This document shows positions 26,076-38,290 of a stretch of DNA of 64,000 nt, in pieces. The position numbers and the translations under genes were made by a program. The DNA comes from Megalobrama amblycephala (Eukaryota > Chordata > Actinopteri > Cypriniformes > Xenocyprididae), in the NCBI RefSeq assembly GCF_018812025.1, contig NC_063065.1, positions 28,853,740 through 28,917,739 of the forward strand. The letters run 5' to 3'. Every line of letters begins with the position of its first letter. The first letter of the stretch is position 1. The notes beneath the pieces are model-generated. The model was given only the letters and a program-made list of their open reading frames with translations. It did no database searches and was not told where the DNA came from.

Positions 26076-26830
26076 GTGCATTTCTTTTTTAAATAATTTT
26101 TCATTACAGCGTGCAGATCAAAGAAAACTCTAGAATTCAGAACTTTCAAGTCAGTTTCTACTGTCATTTTACTTCCATAATGTGGCACTTCAAAGTAAAA
26201 CAGGTTATTCAATAAAGAAAACGCAGGATTCTGATTTTTGTCTTTCATCTGCGCTCATTTGTATACATGAAGCTTCTTTTCGGTTTAGTCCTACGGCGGC
26301 AAGCTGCTAATGAATTGTGGAAAATGAAAATAAACCTCCAAACAGCTGTGTTAATCATGAACTGATGTGTTTGTGTGTCAGTCACCTGAGTGTGTGTGTG
26401 AGATAATATTAGGCGGTATTTACGATGATGGCAGTGTGAGTTATGGCAGCACTTTCATCTGTTTATTCTGCATACAAATGTCGCTGGAGGTTTCCCTCAT
26501 TACAATCTTGCTTCCAGGAAAGTCTTACATCGTAGTTATGGTTGTATTATTAAAGTAACTTGAAGCAGATTTCAGCTGAAGAAGGTTGTGTTGTGTGTTC
26601 TTGACCCTGTGGTGACCCTACAGGTTTTGACATTATTGATGTGTTGGGGCTCCTGTGTATCTGATGGGCTCAGAGAATTTACCCCTCACCCACTCACACT
26701 TTGTTCTTTTAGAAGATCGACCTCAAGGCTCTTCTACAGTCAGTGTCCCAGAATTCCACTTCCTGTGTTCATTTCCAAGCAATGGAAGTTGCTTATCCTC
26801 ACTAGAAATTGTTATGGTTATATTATGTGT
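26076..26830. other. Intronic stretch, no feature seen
   Basis: Unique-looking; no gene or repeat end supported. Confidence 0.4.
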
Positions 26831-27188
26831 AATATATAAATGTATATTATTTATTTAATAATACTTTATTTATTTATTTATTTTTATTTTAATATTTATT
26901 TATTTATTTATTTTGTTTTTATTAATAATATATTTATTTTTGTTTAATATTTATTTATTTATTTTTATTTTAATAATGTATTTATTTATTTTTTGTATTT
27001 TTAATAATTATTTATTTATTTTTATTTTTAATAATAATCTATTATTTTCTGTAACATACCTAAACACAAAATTTTTATTTTTATTTTATTTTATTTTATT
27101 TTATTTTATTTTATTTTATTTTATTTTATTTTATTTTATTTTATTTTATTTTATTTTATTTTATTTTATTTTATTTTATTTTATTTTA
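26831..27188. repeat. TTTATT-rich tract and (TTTTA)n array, copy 1
   Basis: The pentanucleotide array runs 27079-27188. It follows the phrase ATTTTCTGTAACATACC, which recurs before the second array at 28672. A smaller (TG)n lies at 27281-27306. Confidence 0.9.
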
Positions 27189-28339
27189 ACCAAATTGGTA
27201 TAAAAGGAAAATATGTTTGTAAAATCAACTACACTTTGGGATTTTTTTTTTTAAATAATAATAACATTTATCATACTTGTGTTTGTGTGTGTGTGTGTGT
27301 GTGTGTTTTTAGTATTATGATGTAATATTATAATTTAATTTTATATTATAGTTTTATTAATATTTTGAATTTGCTTTTATTTTTATTTTTCATTTTATGT
27401 TTTAGTAATGCTATGTGCATTTTTATTTGTGTTAAATTTCTATATAGTGTTATTTTTTATTTCATTTTTAGTTTACCTAATTTTTATATTTCAGCATTAT
27501 TTCAGTTACCAAAGCAGCATTTTTAATTTATTATTATTTTTTTAAGTTTAAGTTTTTCATTTAATATTTATATATTATATTATTTTAGCTTGATTTCAAT
27601 TACTAAAAAATTATTTAGATTAAAAATTATTTTTGTTTTAGTTAACAATAGCAGCACTGATCTATCCATGAGCGACAGCAGCTGGCATGAAAGACTAATT
27701 AGTCCTGCTTTGGTATAAAAGGAGATGATGGTTTGGGACGAGTGTCAAGTGTATCATTTCTTTAGGCTCAGTTTTCATGTGTATCTGGATGGATCCCTGG
27801 AGTAATGAAACAGATTAATACTGTTTATACTCAGTGTTAGTCTGCTGAAACGCACTGCCAGACGTCTCATATTGGTTTCTCATTGTCATTGTTCGCTTTA
27901 TTTCTCCTGGTCTGGATTCTATTCACTCATCAAATGAAATCATTGTTATTGTGTCAAGTTAAGGACTTTCTGTAGCTGTTGGCCAAAGTCTTACTGTTAT
28001 TCTCCCAATTTTCTGTTCATACATGCAAGACTTTATCTTGTTTGTACTTTATAATATATTTTTCTTCATGACTGATAGTTGTCATTGAACTAATGACCTG
28101 ATTCAACAGGAATGTAGGAGAAAATACTCAGCATAATGCTGTATTTCTCATTTTAGACACCTTGTTTGCCACCTAACGCAAGGTCAAATAAAGGGGTTTT
28201 CCGTGGGTGGCACAGTTTTCACACCGGTCCTAATGAAGTTTTCAGGTGGGCCTGAGAGATATTTAGGATTCTAGAATATAAAATAACAGATTTACATTCA
28301 GAGTTGGTTCTCTCAGGAATCTGTTTCTTAATAATTACG
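27189..28339. other. Intronic stretch, AT-rich, no gene
   Basis: Poly-pyrimidine/AT-rich text to about 27620, then unique-looking DNA. No gene supported. Confidence 0.45.
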
Positions 28340-28761
28340 TCTGAAAACATTTTTAAAATAAATGAATTTATCCTATGATTTTATGTATTTATTTAATTAA
28401 TAAATAATTCATTTATTTATTTTTATTTTTATAATAATCTATTAAATTTTTTATTTCTAATAAATTATTTTTATTTTAATAATTTTATTTTTACTAATTT
28501 ATTTATTTTATTTTTAATAATACTAATTCATTTTTTAATTTTTAATAACTTATTTATTTATTTTTATTTTTATCATTTATTTTATTTTATTTTAGTTTAA
28601 ATAATATATTTTTTAATTTTTTATTTTTATTACTAATCCATCATTTTCTGTAACATTCCTGAACACAAAATTTATTTTATTTTATTTTATTTTATTTTAT
28701 TTTATTTTATTTTATTTTATTTTATTTTATTTTATTTTATTTTATTTTATTTTATTTTATT
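28340..28761. repeat. TTTATT-rich tract and (TTTTA)n array, copy 2
   Basis: The array runs 28672-28761, preceded by ATTTTCTGTAACATTCC and CACAAAATTTA as in copy 1. The left flanks match; the right flanks do not. Confidence 0.9.
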
Positions 28762-29450
28762 ATGTATCTCAAACACAAAATTAAATATTTTCAAACTTTT
28801 TGCATAATTTGCTTGATTGGAAATTACACCCAGTAAAAATATATTATGCACACAATTGATGTTTACCTTGATTTTTCAAGCATGGGCTTCACTGTCACCT
28901 TTTTTTGTCTTTTGGTAACTAAGTGCATTGACTTTTAAACACTTTATTGCGTATTTGAAAAATAAAGATTGACATAAACAATTTTCATGCAATAAATATC
29001 AAAATCTTTCGGTTCCCTCTTTGTAAGTAATAGGTTTATGATGGAATTTCCATATTTTAGGATTATAAAGTAGTAAAATTAAATGATGAAAAAAGTTTCC
29101 AAGACAGTTTTATGGCAATCTGACCCTCTGGGCCATAAAAAAGCCTGTAGTTGAAGAAATACCAAGTTATCCCTTTAATCTGAAGCCAAATGTATGGATG
29201 CAATTTGCCAGTAACGTGTTCATACATTTAGTAATGTGTAGAGACAGCCCTGTCCTTCAGGAGTCTGAAGCTGAATGTTTTATCATTTTATGTAAGTGTT
29301 TGCTTGCTAAGGACTTTTCAGTGTTTTGTTTGCATTGCACTGACCATAACCTGACCTGTCACATGCTGAAACCATCTCAGCATGCCAGATCACAGGTATT
29401 TGAATGTTATTATGATTTATACATTACATTAAAATAACTTGGTTTACTAC

Positions 29451-29533
29451 AGTAGTCAACATTTGAAGTGGATCAGAATAGTTCATCGAAGGACAACTTT
29501 GATGAAAGGTTTTGATCCTCAAATGTTGACTAC
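29451..29533. mobile_element. Hairpin MITE (GTAGTCAACATTTGA)
   Basis: GTAGTCAACATTTGA at 29452 pairs with TCAAATGTTGACTAC ending at 29533; the stem extends through GGATCA/TGATCC. A whole element of about 83 bp. Confidence 0.75.
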
Positions 29534-30030
29534 TATATTATACTTATGAATAGAAAAAATAAAGATGCCACCCCCCATTTGTTCACGCTTCAGAAGCCGT
29601 TATCCTGTTTTTCCAGGTTGTATTCCCTGAAGTGAGAAGCCAATTATGTGTTTGTGTGTTCCCTGATCCCTCAGCAGAGCGGGATGGCCGTGGAGAGCGT
29701 TAATTGATGTCTGCTCTGCTGTGGGAGGTCGGAGAACATCTTGTCACTGATAGGAGATGAAAAAAGACGAGGATGTTTTTCAGAATAGGATAGACCTCCC
29801 TGATAAGAGACTCACTGGCTAAACTTGACGCATCGGCCTGTGTACAATAAATATGTCTGAGCTCGCTAAGGTTATCTGTGATGAGGGTGGATATGTGTGC
29901 TCTTTGTACGTCTTGTAGTTTTTCATCCGTTCTTTCATGCTGAACCTCTCAGTATCGTATAAATGGCTGTACTGCCTTCTGTGGCCGACATGCTGCACAA
30001 TATTCACATTATGGGTCAATTGGAATTAGA

Positions 30031-30740
30031 ATTGCAAATGTTGTGAAAAACATTTGTTAAAGGTTTGAGAGGGAACATTTTATTGACATTGTAGATAAGC
30101 TTACACTGTATATACATCTTTCAGATTTTCTGATTTACAACCTCTTGATTTGATTTACTCAAATTTCCATTTCAGTTTGATTCGATTCTGATTCATTTGG
30201 GTATATTTCAGTTCTAATGTCTATATTGCTTATGAAAGAAAGGCATTCTCTTCTAATATTATACAAGGCAGTATTTCAGGCATCTGTTTATTAAAAGCAT
30301 TTGTTTTGTGTAACATGCTACAATGGTTGTGCTTTGTTTGTGATTCAATAAAAAGAAGCGCTCATAGGATTCATTTGTTTGTTAAATTGGCTGCTCTGGT
30401 TGTGCAGTGTGTGTTTGATTCACTAAGAAGAATCGCTTATAAGAGTCATTCATTTGTGAATCAGGCTACACTGGTTGCTCTGGATGTGTTTGATTCACCA
30501 AAAATAACAGATTGAAATTGCAAATGTTGTGAAAACATTTGCTAAAGGTTTGAGAGGCAACGTATTAGTGACATTGCAGATGAGCTTACACTGTATATAC
30601 ATCTTTGAGATTTTCTGATTCACAACCTCTTGAGTTGATTTAATGAAATTTTTGTTTGATTTGATTCTGATTCATCTGGGTATATTTCAGTTATATTTTA
30701 TACTGCTACTGCTGTATTTATACAAGGCTGTGTTTCAGAC
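30031..30740. repeat. Duplicated segment of 486-bp offset leading into the satellite
   Basis: The block starting ATTGCAAATGTTGTGAAAA at 30031 recurs at 30517, with shared phrases such as CTTACACTGTATATACATCT. The intervening part contains two early satellite units (30341-30510). A flank-plus-units segment was therefore duplicated once. Confidence 0.85.
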
Positions 30741-30779
30741 TGATTTAAAACAGTACATCATCTTGTTTAATTATTTAAT

Positions 30780-33700
30780 AAGAGTCAATCGTTTCTGAAT
30801 CAGGCTACACTGGTTGTGCTGTATGTATTTGATTCACTAAGAAGAACCACTCATAAGAGTCAGTTGTTTGTGAATCAGACTACACTGGTTGTGCTGTATG
30901 TATTTGATTCACTAAGAAGAACCACTCATAAGAGTCAGTTGTTTGTGAATCAGACTACACTGGTTGTGCTGTATGTATTTGATTCACTAAGAAGAACCAC
31001 TCATAAGAGTCAATCATTTGTGAATCAGGCTACATTGGTTGTGCTGTATGTATTTGATTCACTAAGAAGAACCACTCATAAGAGTCAGTTGTTTGTGAAT
31101 CAGACTACACTGGTTGTGCTGTATGTGTTTGATTCACTAATAAGAACTACTCATAAGAGTCAATCATTTGTGAATCAGGCTACATTGGTTATGCTGTACA
31201 CTGTAAAAAATAATTTTCATGATTTGTTATTACAACATTTTTTCTTTTGTCAATTCAACTTAGATTATTAATGTGGTTCAGATAACATAATATTTTGAGT
31301 TTCTGTTGATTAAATCAATCGCCTTCATTGTATTAACTCATTTTTTTTTATTTTAATGAACTCAAAATGATAAGGCAACCAGGTAAGTTACTTTAAGTTA
31401 AACAAGCAATTCTTTTTTTACAGTGTATGTATTTGATTCACTAATAAGAACCACTCATGAGAGTCAATCGTTTGTGAATCAGACTGCATTGGTTGTGCTG
31501 TATGTATTTGATTCACTAAGAAGAACCACTCATAAGAGTCAATTGTTTGTGAATCAGGCTACATTGGTTGTGCTGTATGTGTTTGATTCACTAATAAGAA
31601 CCACTCATAAGAGTCAATCGTTTGTGAATATCAGACTAATTGGTTGTGCTGTTGTATTTGATTCACTAATAAGAACCACTCATAAGAGTCAATCGTTTGT
31701 GAGTCTGGCTACACTGGTTGTGCTGTATGTATTTGATTCACTAAGAAGAACCACTCATAAGAGTCAATTGTTTGTGAATATGAGACTGCATTGGTTGTGC
31801 TGTATGTATTTGATTCACTAAGAAGAACCACTCATAAGAGTCAATCATTTGTGTATATCAGGCTACATTGGTTGTGCTGTATGTGTTTGATTCACTAATA
31901 AGAACCACTCATAAGAGTCAATCGTTTGTGAATCAGACTACACTGGTTGTATTTGATTCACTAATAAGAACCACTCATAAGAGTCAATCGTTTGTGAATC
32001 AGGCTACATTGTGTGCTGTATGTTTTGATTCACTAATAAGAACCACTCATAAGAGTCAATCGTTTGTGAATCAGGCTACATTGGTTGTGCTGTATGTGTT
32101 TGATTCACTAATAAGAACCACTCATAAGAGTCAATCGTTTGTGAATCAAGCTGTATGTGTTTGATTCACTAATAAGAACCACTCATAAGAGTCAATCGTT
32201 TGTGAATCATAGACTTGTGAATCAAGCTACACGTGTCGCTGTGTATGGCTCATAAGTACTGTATCAGTACATTGGTTGTGCTGTATTGTTTGATTCACTA
32301 ATAAGAACCACTCATAAGAGTCAATCGTTTGTGAATCAGACTACACTGGTTGTATTTGATTCACTATAAGAACCACTCAAGAGTCATTTGTGAATCAGGC
32401 TGGTTGTGCTGTATGTGTTTGATTCATAATAAGAACACTCATAAGTGTCAATTGTTTCTGACAGATTACACTGGTTATGCATGTGTCTGATTCACTAAGA
32501 AGAATCACTCATAAGTTGTTTGTGATCAGGCTACACTTTGTACTTTTTTGTTCACTAAGAAGAACAACTCATAAGAGTCAATCATTTGTGAATCAGCTAG
32601 ACTGGTTGTGCTGTATGTATTTGATTCTTAGAAGAACACTCATAAGAGTCAATCGTTTGTGATCAGGCTACATTGTTTGCTGTAGTATTTGATTCACTAA
32701 TAAGAACCACTATCAGTCATTTTGTGATCAGGCTTGGTTGTGCTGTATGTATTTGATTCACTTAGAAAACCACTATAAGTCTCGTTTTATTACATTGGTT
32801 TGCTGTATGTATTTGATTCATAAGAAGAACAACTCATAAGAGTCATCATTTGTGAATCAGGCTACTGGTTGTGCTGTAATTTGACAGACACTCATAAGAG
32901 TCAATCGTTTGTGAATCAGGCTAATTGGTGTGCTATGTGTTTGATTCATTAAGAACTAAAGTCACTTGTAATCAGTGTGTATTTGATTCACTAATAAGAA
33001 CCACTCATAAGATCAATCATTTGTGAATCAGCACATTGGGTGCTGTATGTGTTTGATTCACTAATAAGAACATCATTACAATCAGACACATGGTTGTATT
33101 TGATTCACTAATAAGAACTCATAAGAGTCAATCATTTGTGAATCAGGCTACATTGGTTGTGCTGTATGTGTTTGATTCACTAATAAGAACCACTCATAAG
33201 TGTCAATTGTTTCTGAATCAGTACACTGTATGCTTTATGTGTCTGATTCACTAAGAAGAATCACTCATAAGAGTCAATTGTTTGTGATGACACTGCGTAT
33301 GTATTTGATTCACTAAGAAGAACAACTCATAAGAGTCAATCGAATCAGGCTACACTGTGCTGTAATGATTCACTTAGAAGAACACTACAAGAGTCAATCG
33401 TTTGTGAATCAGGCTACATTGGTTGTGCTGTATGTGTTTGATTCACTAATAAGAACCACTCATAAGAGTCAATTGTTTGTGAATCAGACTACACTGGTTG
33501 TATTTGATTCACTTAAGTCTAAGAGTAATCATTGTGAATCAGGCTACATTGGTTGTGCTGTATGTGTTTGATTCACTAATAAGAACCACTCATAAGAGTC
33601 AATCGTTTGTGAATTAGACTACACTGGTTGTATTTGATTCACTAATAAGAACCACTCATAAGAGTCAATCGTTTGTGAATCAGACTACACTGGTTGTATT

Positions 33701-34318
33701 TGATTCACTAATAAGAACCACTCATAAGAGTCAGTCATTTGTGAATCAGCCTACATTGGTTGTGCTGTATGTGTTTGATTCACTAATAAGAACCACTCAT
33801 AAGTGTCAATTGTTTCTGAATCAGATTACACTGGTTATGCTTTATGTGTCTGATTCACTAAGAAGAATCACTCATAAGAGTCAATTGTTTGTGAATCAGG
33901 CTACACTGGTTGTACTGTATGTATTTGATTCACTAAGAAGAACAACTCATAAGAGTCAATCATTTGTGAATCAGGCTACACTGGTTGTGCTGTATGTATT
34001 TGATTCACTTAGAAGAACCACTCATAAGTGTCAATCGTTTGTGAATCAGGCTACACTGGTTGTGCTGTATGTATTTAATTCACTTAGAAGAACCACTCAT
34101 AAGAGTCAATCGTTTGTGAATCAGGCTACACTGGTTGTGCTGTATGTTTTCATTCACTGAAAAGAACTGTTCATAAGAGTGAATCAAGCTACACTGGTTA
34201 TTAGTTTGTGAATCAAGCTACACCGGTATGGCTGTACTGTATGTTTTTGATTCTCTAAAAAGACCCGCTATTAAGAGTCATTTGTTTGTGAATGGTACTA
34301 CACTGTTGTATTTTGTTT
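30780..34318. repeat. 75-bp satellite array
   Basis: GATTCACTAA starts at 30831, 30906, 30981, 31056 and 31131, a constant 75-bp step. Each unit carries an 8-bp inverted pair, TGATTCAC and GTGAATCA, about 32 bp apart. The + strand stays open over many units because 75 is a multiple of three; the frame repeats VFDSLRRTTHKSQ. Units between about 32200 and 33570 show many one- to several-base deletions. It is not taken as a gene: frames break often and there is no initiation or splicing context. Confidence 0.95.
31199..31425. mobile_element. TA-flanked MITE inserted in the satellite
   Basis: Termini CACTGTAAAAAA and TTTTTTTACAGTG are inverted copies; TA flanks both sides (31197-31198 and 31426-31427). 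Neighbouring satellite units read GCTGTATGTATTTG without interruption, so the empty target is present dozens of times. The TA duplication suggests a Tc1/mariner-type transposase. Confidence 0.85.
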
Positions 34319-35224
34319 TTGTGTGCAGCCCTCAAGAGCAACTCAGTAGAAAGATATCCATTATTTCATGGAAAATAGTCTTTTTATTGGTTTACATTCA
34401 ATACAGACAACAAACTAACATTTAAAACTTGTAGTGTTGAAGATTCAGCAGCAGGGACGCATTTACAAGCACATTCACTGCAGTGAGGAAATTCAATGAA
34501 TCACTGTGTACAGTACAGAGAAGATGATGCGCTATTATACGATAATGTAATGATTGCACTAGTGATTTAATTTCCTGCTGCTTGTCTGTAGAGTCAATCC
34601 AGTGCAATAAATCAGTCCATTCACTGTCCCTGTTATAGCAGTTGATGGATTTACCAAACGACACCGTCAGAACATTTCGCAATGAATCGCTTTCAAAGAT
34701 ATCCTTCCTTTTCCTTTGTTGGAGAGAAACAAAAATCCTTCCTTTTGTTGTGCTTCCATTCAGTGCTAAAGAGAGAGTTATTGCTTTGACAAAACAGGTT
34801 TTATTATTTCGCGTGGGCTCTTGCTCTTTCCCTGGCGTCGGATATCGTGAGTGTGTCATGCAGAAATGATCGTGGTTCCCTCCCTATGTCATCAGCCCTG
34901 AAGGAACGCCACACTGGAGGGAGGGAGGGAGGGAGGGCTTGTCATCATTTCCTATGATTAGATCCAAAGACACTCACATTCCTCAACTCTGATTTTGAAT
35001 GAGATAGAGAGAGATTATACATGAACACATTTGTGGCTGCATAATAATGACCAATATTATAATTATCACTGATTTATTTTGACATTGTAATCACCATTAT
35101 TAAATACCCCCTGTGGTGAAAACCAAGTTTTTAATGTAGTTTATATATCTCTGTGGTGTTTTTAATATGCTTTAAGACGAACCATGTGCAAATTCATAAG
35201 TCAACATCATTGCTGAGTATTTTC
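34319..35224. other. Intronic stretch with (GGGA)n, no gene supported
   Basis: (GGGA)n at 34916-34938. A 145-codon minus-strand frame at 34422-34859 is the longest non-repetitive open frame in the window. It has no recognisable domain, and a length like this can arise by chance in 64 kb. Confidence 0.4.
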
Positions 35225-37480
35225 TCTTTAAAACTGTAGTGAAAAAAGACCGTCTCAAAAACGCGGTTTGAAATCGCCGGTGTTTTTGATGTCACAAACT
35301 ACCTTGTAACCAATCTCGTCACGCTACTGTGTGACGAGAGTAAGGAGCAGGGCTCTGAACCGGTTCAAGGAACGAAAACCGGAAACGAACAAAATTTTGA
35401 CCGGAACGTAATGAGAAACGGAAACAAAATCAAATTTAATTGTTCTGAACAGAAACGCTAATTTGAAAATGGCCATTAACCGGTTAATAACGTTATTTTA
35501 TCGTTCTGTTTAATATTTTGATTTGGCAGTCAACCAATCACGAATTCAAATAGTACAGCCTATGCAAATGTAACGCTATGCAAATGTGACGCATCTAACG
35601 AGTGAAATGCCCGCGCTCAGGCTTTAAAGTGAGATGCCCTCATGCTCAACTGTCAAGTCATCATAGGTTAGGTAAGTCACAATGGCAATACCCTGGCATT
35701 AGTTTTTCCGATGATATATGTCACCAACCGTCAAGTATTAGGCCTACATTTAAGTGAAAATGAATGTCAAGTAATCTGCAGCTTGTGGGTTTTGAAACCA
35801 GCAAAAATTGCAGGATAGTACAATTTCAACGTCACATCACGCATCTGCAGCGCTTCTGTGAACGTAGAAATCTAGGCCTTCCTACATAACACATATAAAA
35901 TAAAAGGGAATATTTAGGCCTATAGGCTAAAAAATTAGGTCTACAGATTAACAAAACGAAAGTGGTTCATTGTGGCAAAGTCCAAAGATCTAGGAAAGGA
36001 AACAGACATTCTGCTTGTTTTCGTTATTTGAGTGTCTTTTGTAAATCAATGAATGATGTCTTAATTTTACCTGTATGACCATAAACTATGGAGACTGTCT
36101 GAGTTTACTGTCTTATATAAGGAAAACAAATCCAGTGGTTGCGCCGGCGCCTCACGCGCCTGCACAAATTCTTGCATTGCTTACTTGATATTGCAGCCTG
36201 TTAAATATTAAAATAAAATACAATCAACCAAAACTTTACACTGCTCAATTCAATTCTGTAATACAATCTGCCGTTTAGCACCCGTGACCACCGCCTCACT
36301 GCTGTTATATGTGAAGGATGATGTTTTACATCAATAATGTGAGTGAATTACAAAGCTCATAAATATTAGTTTAGCATTCGTCTCGAAAATGAAAACAGTT
36401 GGGTTTGTGCCGAATGAGAAAGGTAGGCTACAGATTCACTTTAAATTAATTAGTTTTGCATCTTATTTAGTTTTATTTTCAATAAATAAACCTGTTTCTC
36501 ACCTTGAATATAGCAATAGAAGCTGGAATGGCGTTAAAAAAGAAAAGATAATTTTTTTATTCGTTTTGGCTTGACGTTTATATAGCCTGAATAGTCCAAC
36601 TGTTAACTTTATAGGTTTTGTTGTGGAGTACATAAGTGGATAGGTAAAGTAATATAGGGCAGTTTTGTTCATAATTTATGTTTACAAACATTATAAACAA
36701 AACTATGTAGGCTAGGCTATTTGTAAACATTTTACTTTATTTACCGATAACTTTATTATCATTATTTCTGAATGTAATAATAAAATGTGACGTGTAGGCC
36801 TATGCGACTTAACTTTTTTCCTCTCAGGAATAGCGTCGATATTTTTACCATGCAGCAAACATTAAAATATCTTGAAAAATACTTTCATTTATAAACCATT
36901 GTTTTTCCTTTCGTTTAATATGTTTACATTTGGACAGAATCTTGTTATAAAGATAGCCTAATTGTATGCCTAGTATTGGCTAAGACGGCAAATACACTCT
37001 CTTTGTTTTTTAATAAATAAATAATAATAATTATTATTATTATAGGCTACATTCAAAAATAAAAAAAATAAAAATAACTGTTATTTTTTCTAATTAAACT
37101 GGTTTCGGAACGTTTATTATACGAAGGAATGCTGGAACAGAAACGTTAAAATGCCAATTCTGCTTGGAGTGGAAGGATTGAATTTTTTTTTCAGTTTTTA
37201 AGCCCTGGGAAGGAGAGATGACTGACAAGACGATGGCGGAGGATTTGGCACGCAACAGATCCTGAGCATCATTGACAAATATCTTATCTTGAAAAATGTG
37301 CGGCCAGTACTGCCGGTCCCTATACACAGAGTACGTGGGATCATGAATTCGTAAGCAAAAGTGAAAAGCGAGCGTGCATTAGAGAAGCGATTTCAAAACC
37401 CCACATATTGATAAGCGGCTTCCTGATGCCTGTTCTGTCATGAAACTCTAGATGGCGCAGACTGAAAGGCCCTTAACTTA
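35225..37480. repeat. Repeat R, copy A (interrupted)
   Basis: 35225-35347 and 37208-37480 are the two parts of a repeat that continues into GATGGCGCAGACTG. Copy B (39700-42340) has the same text, for instance GAGATGACTGACAAGACGATGG-like and CGGCTTCCTGATGCCTGTTC. The gap is the hAT insertion. It ends at the worn start of a TTAAAGGCACAATATG-type element. Confidence 0.8.
35348..37207. mobile_element. hAT-type non-autonomous element, CAGGGCT...AGCCCTG
   Basis: Starts CAGGGCTCTGAACCGG and ends TTAAGCCCTG. Flanks are GTAAGGAG (35340-35347) and GGAAGGAG (37208-37215), an 8-bp duplication with one change. Copy B of the host repeat has the undisturbed site GAGTAAGGAGAGATG at 39761. The interior has GAACGTT-like and AACGG-like subterminal motifs. 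No transposase frame was found in the 1860 bp. Confidence 0.9.
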
Positions 37481-38042
37481 AATGCACAATACTGTATTTT
37501 TAGCCACTAGAAGTCGCCTATTCAAAGCAAAGGCAAAACGGGAACATGGTTTGTGTGACATTAGCAACACATTATTAGCTGCTTGATAACGTAGTCAAGC
37601 AAAAGGCTTAATCGTATTAATTACCGTTGTGTGAGAGTGATACATAAAACACATTACCATTCTGATACATGGACTTGTAGACAAGCCAATTCACTCTTCC
37701 TCTTCTTCTTCTGAATCAGTTTTAACTTCAAACATATATGGCTGAATTAAACCTGTATTTCCATTTGCCATTGTGCAGCGTTTACCACAGTAAAGCTGAG
37801 CGAGTGGATCAGGTATTCTGAGCTTGTGTGAGCGAGTGGAGGCGGGACTAATTTGCATATTCATGGTTCCGTGTATGCTAAATGAAGCAAAGGTTTAGAG
37901 TTACATTCAAGCTATTTTAAGGCATGAATTTCCGATTAAAAGAATTTTGTGCAGTATAACTATGCCATATTCTTCATGTAGACTACACACCCTTAACACA
38001 CTGAGAATTGTTCCTAAATTACTTATGATGTTTCATATGTAC

Positions 38043-38290
38043 ACCACTGTTCAAAAGTTTGAGGTTATCATTTAGGGCTTCAAGCGCAAAGCGCTGAAAC
38101 CCTGCTCGGTAAATGGTTGTTGTTGTTGTTGTTGTTGTTGAAAAAGGTCTCTTATGCTTATGCAGTGTCACATGATCCTAATCATTCTAATATGCTGATT
38201 TGCTTCTCAAGAAACATTTCTGATTATGATCAATGTTGAAAACGGATGAGCTCTTTCATATTTTTGTGAAAGCCGCGATGCAATTTAATC
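38043..38290. mobile_element. CCAAACTTTTG-family fragment with (GTT)n
   Basis: GTTCAAAAGTTTGAGGTTAT begins it; CACATGATCC and AATATGCTGATTTGC follow. A (GTT)n of about 23 bp lies at 38117-38140. Confidence 0.7.

Noticed and set aside
30816..34160. Several frames of 98-161 codons with a 25-residue repeat
   Set aside because: The 75-bp satellite unit is a multiple of three. Frames break repeatedly at small deletions and there is no gene context.
30780..34318. CRISPR-like regular spacing
   Set aside because: The whole 75-bp unit repeats; there are no unique spacers and the organism is a vertebrate.
34422..34859. 145-codon minus-strand frame
   Set aside because: No recognisable domain, no splice or promoter context, and one or two such lengths are expected by chance in 64 kb of two-stranded sequence.
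35225..37480. Retroviral or LTR element in repeat R
   Set aside because: No gag, protease or reverse-transcriptase-like frame and no long terminal direct repeats; the interruptions are explained by hAT and TTAA elements.
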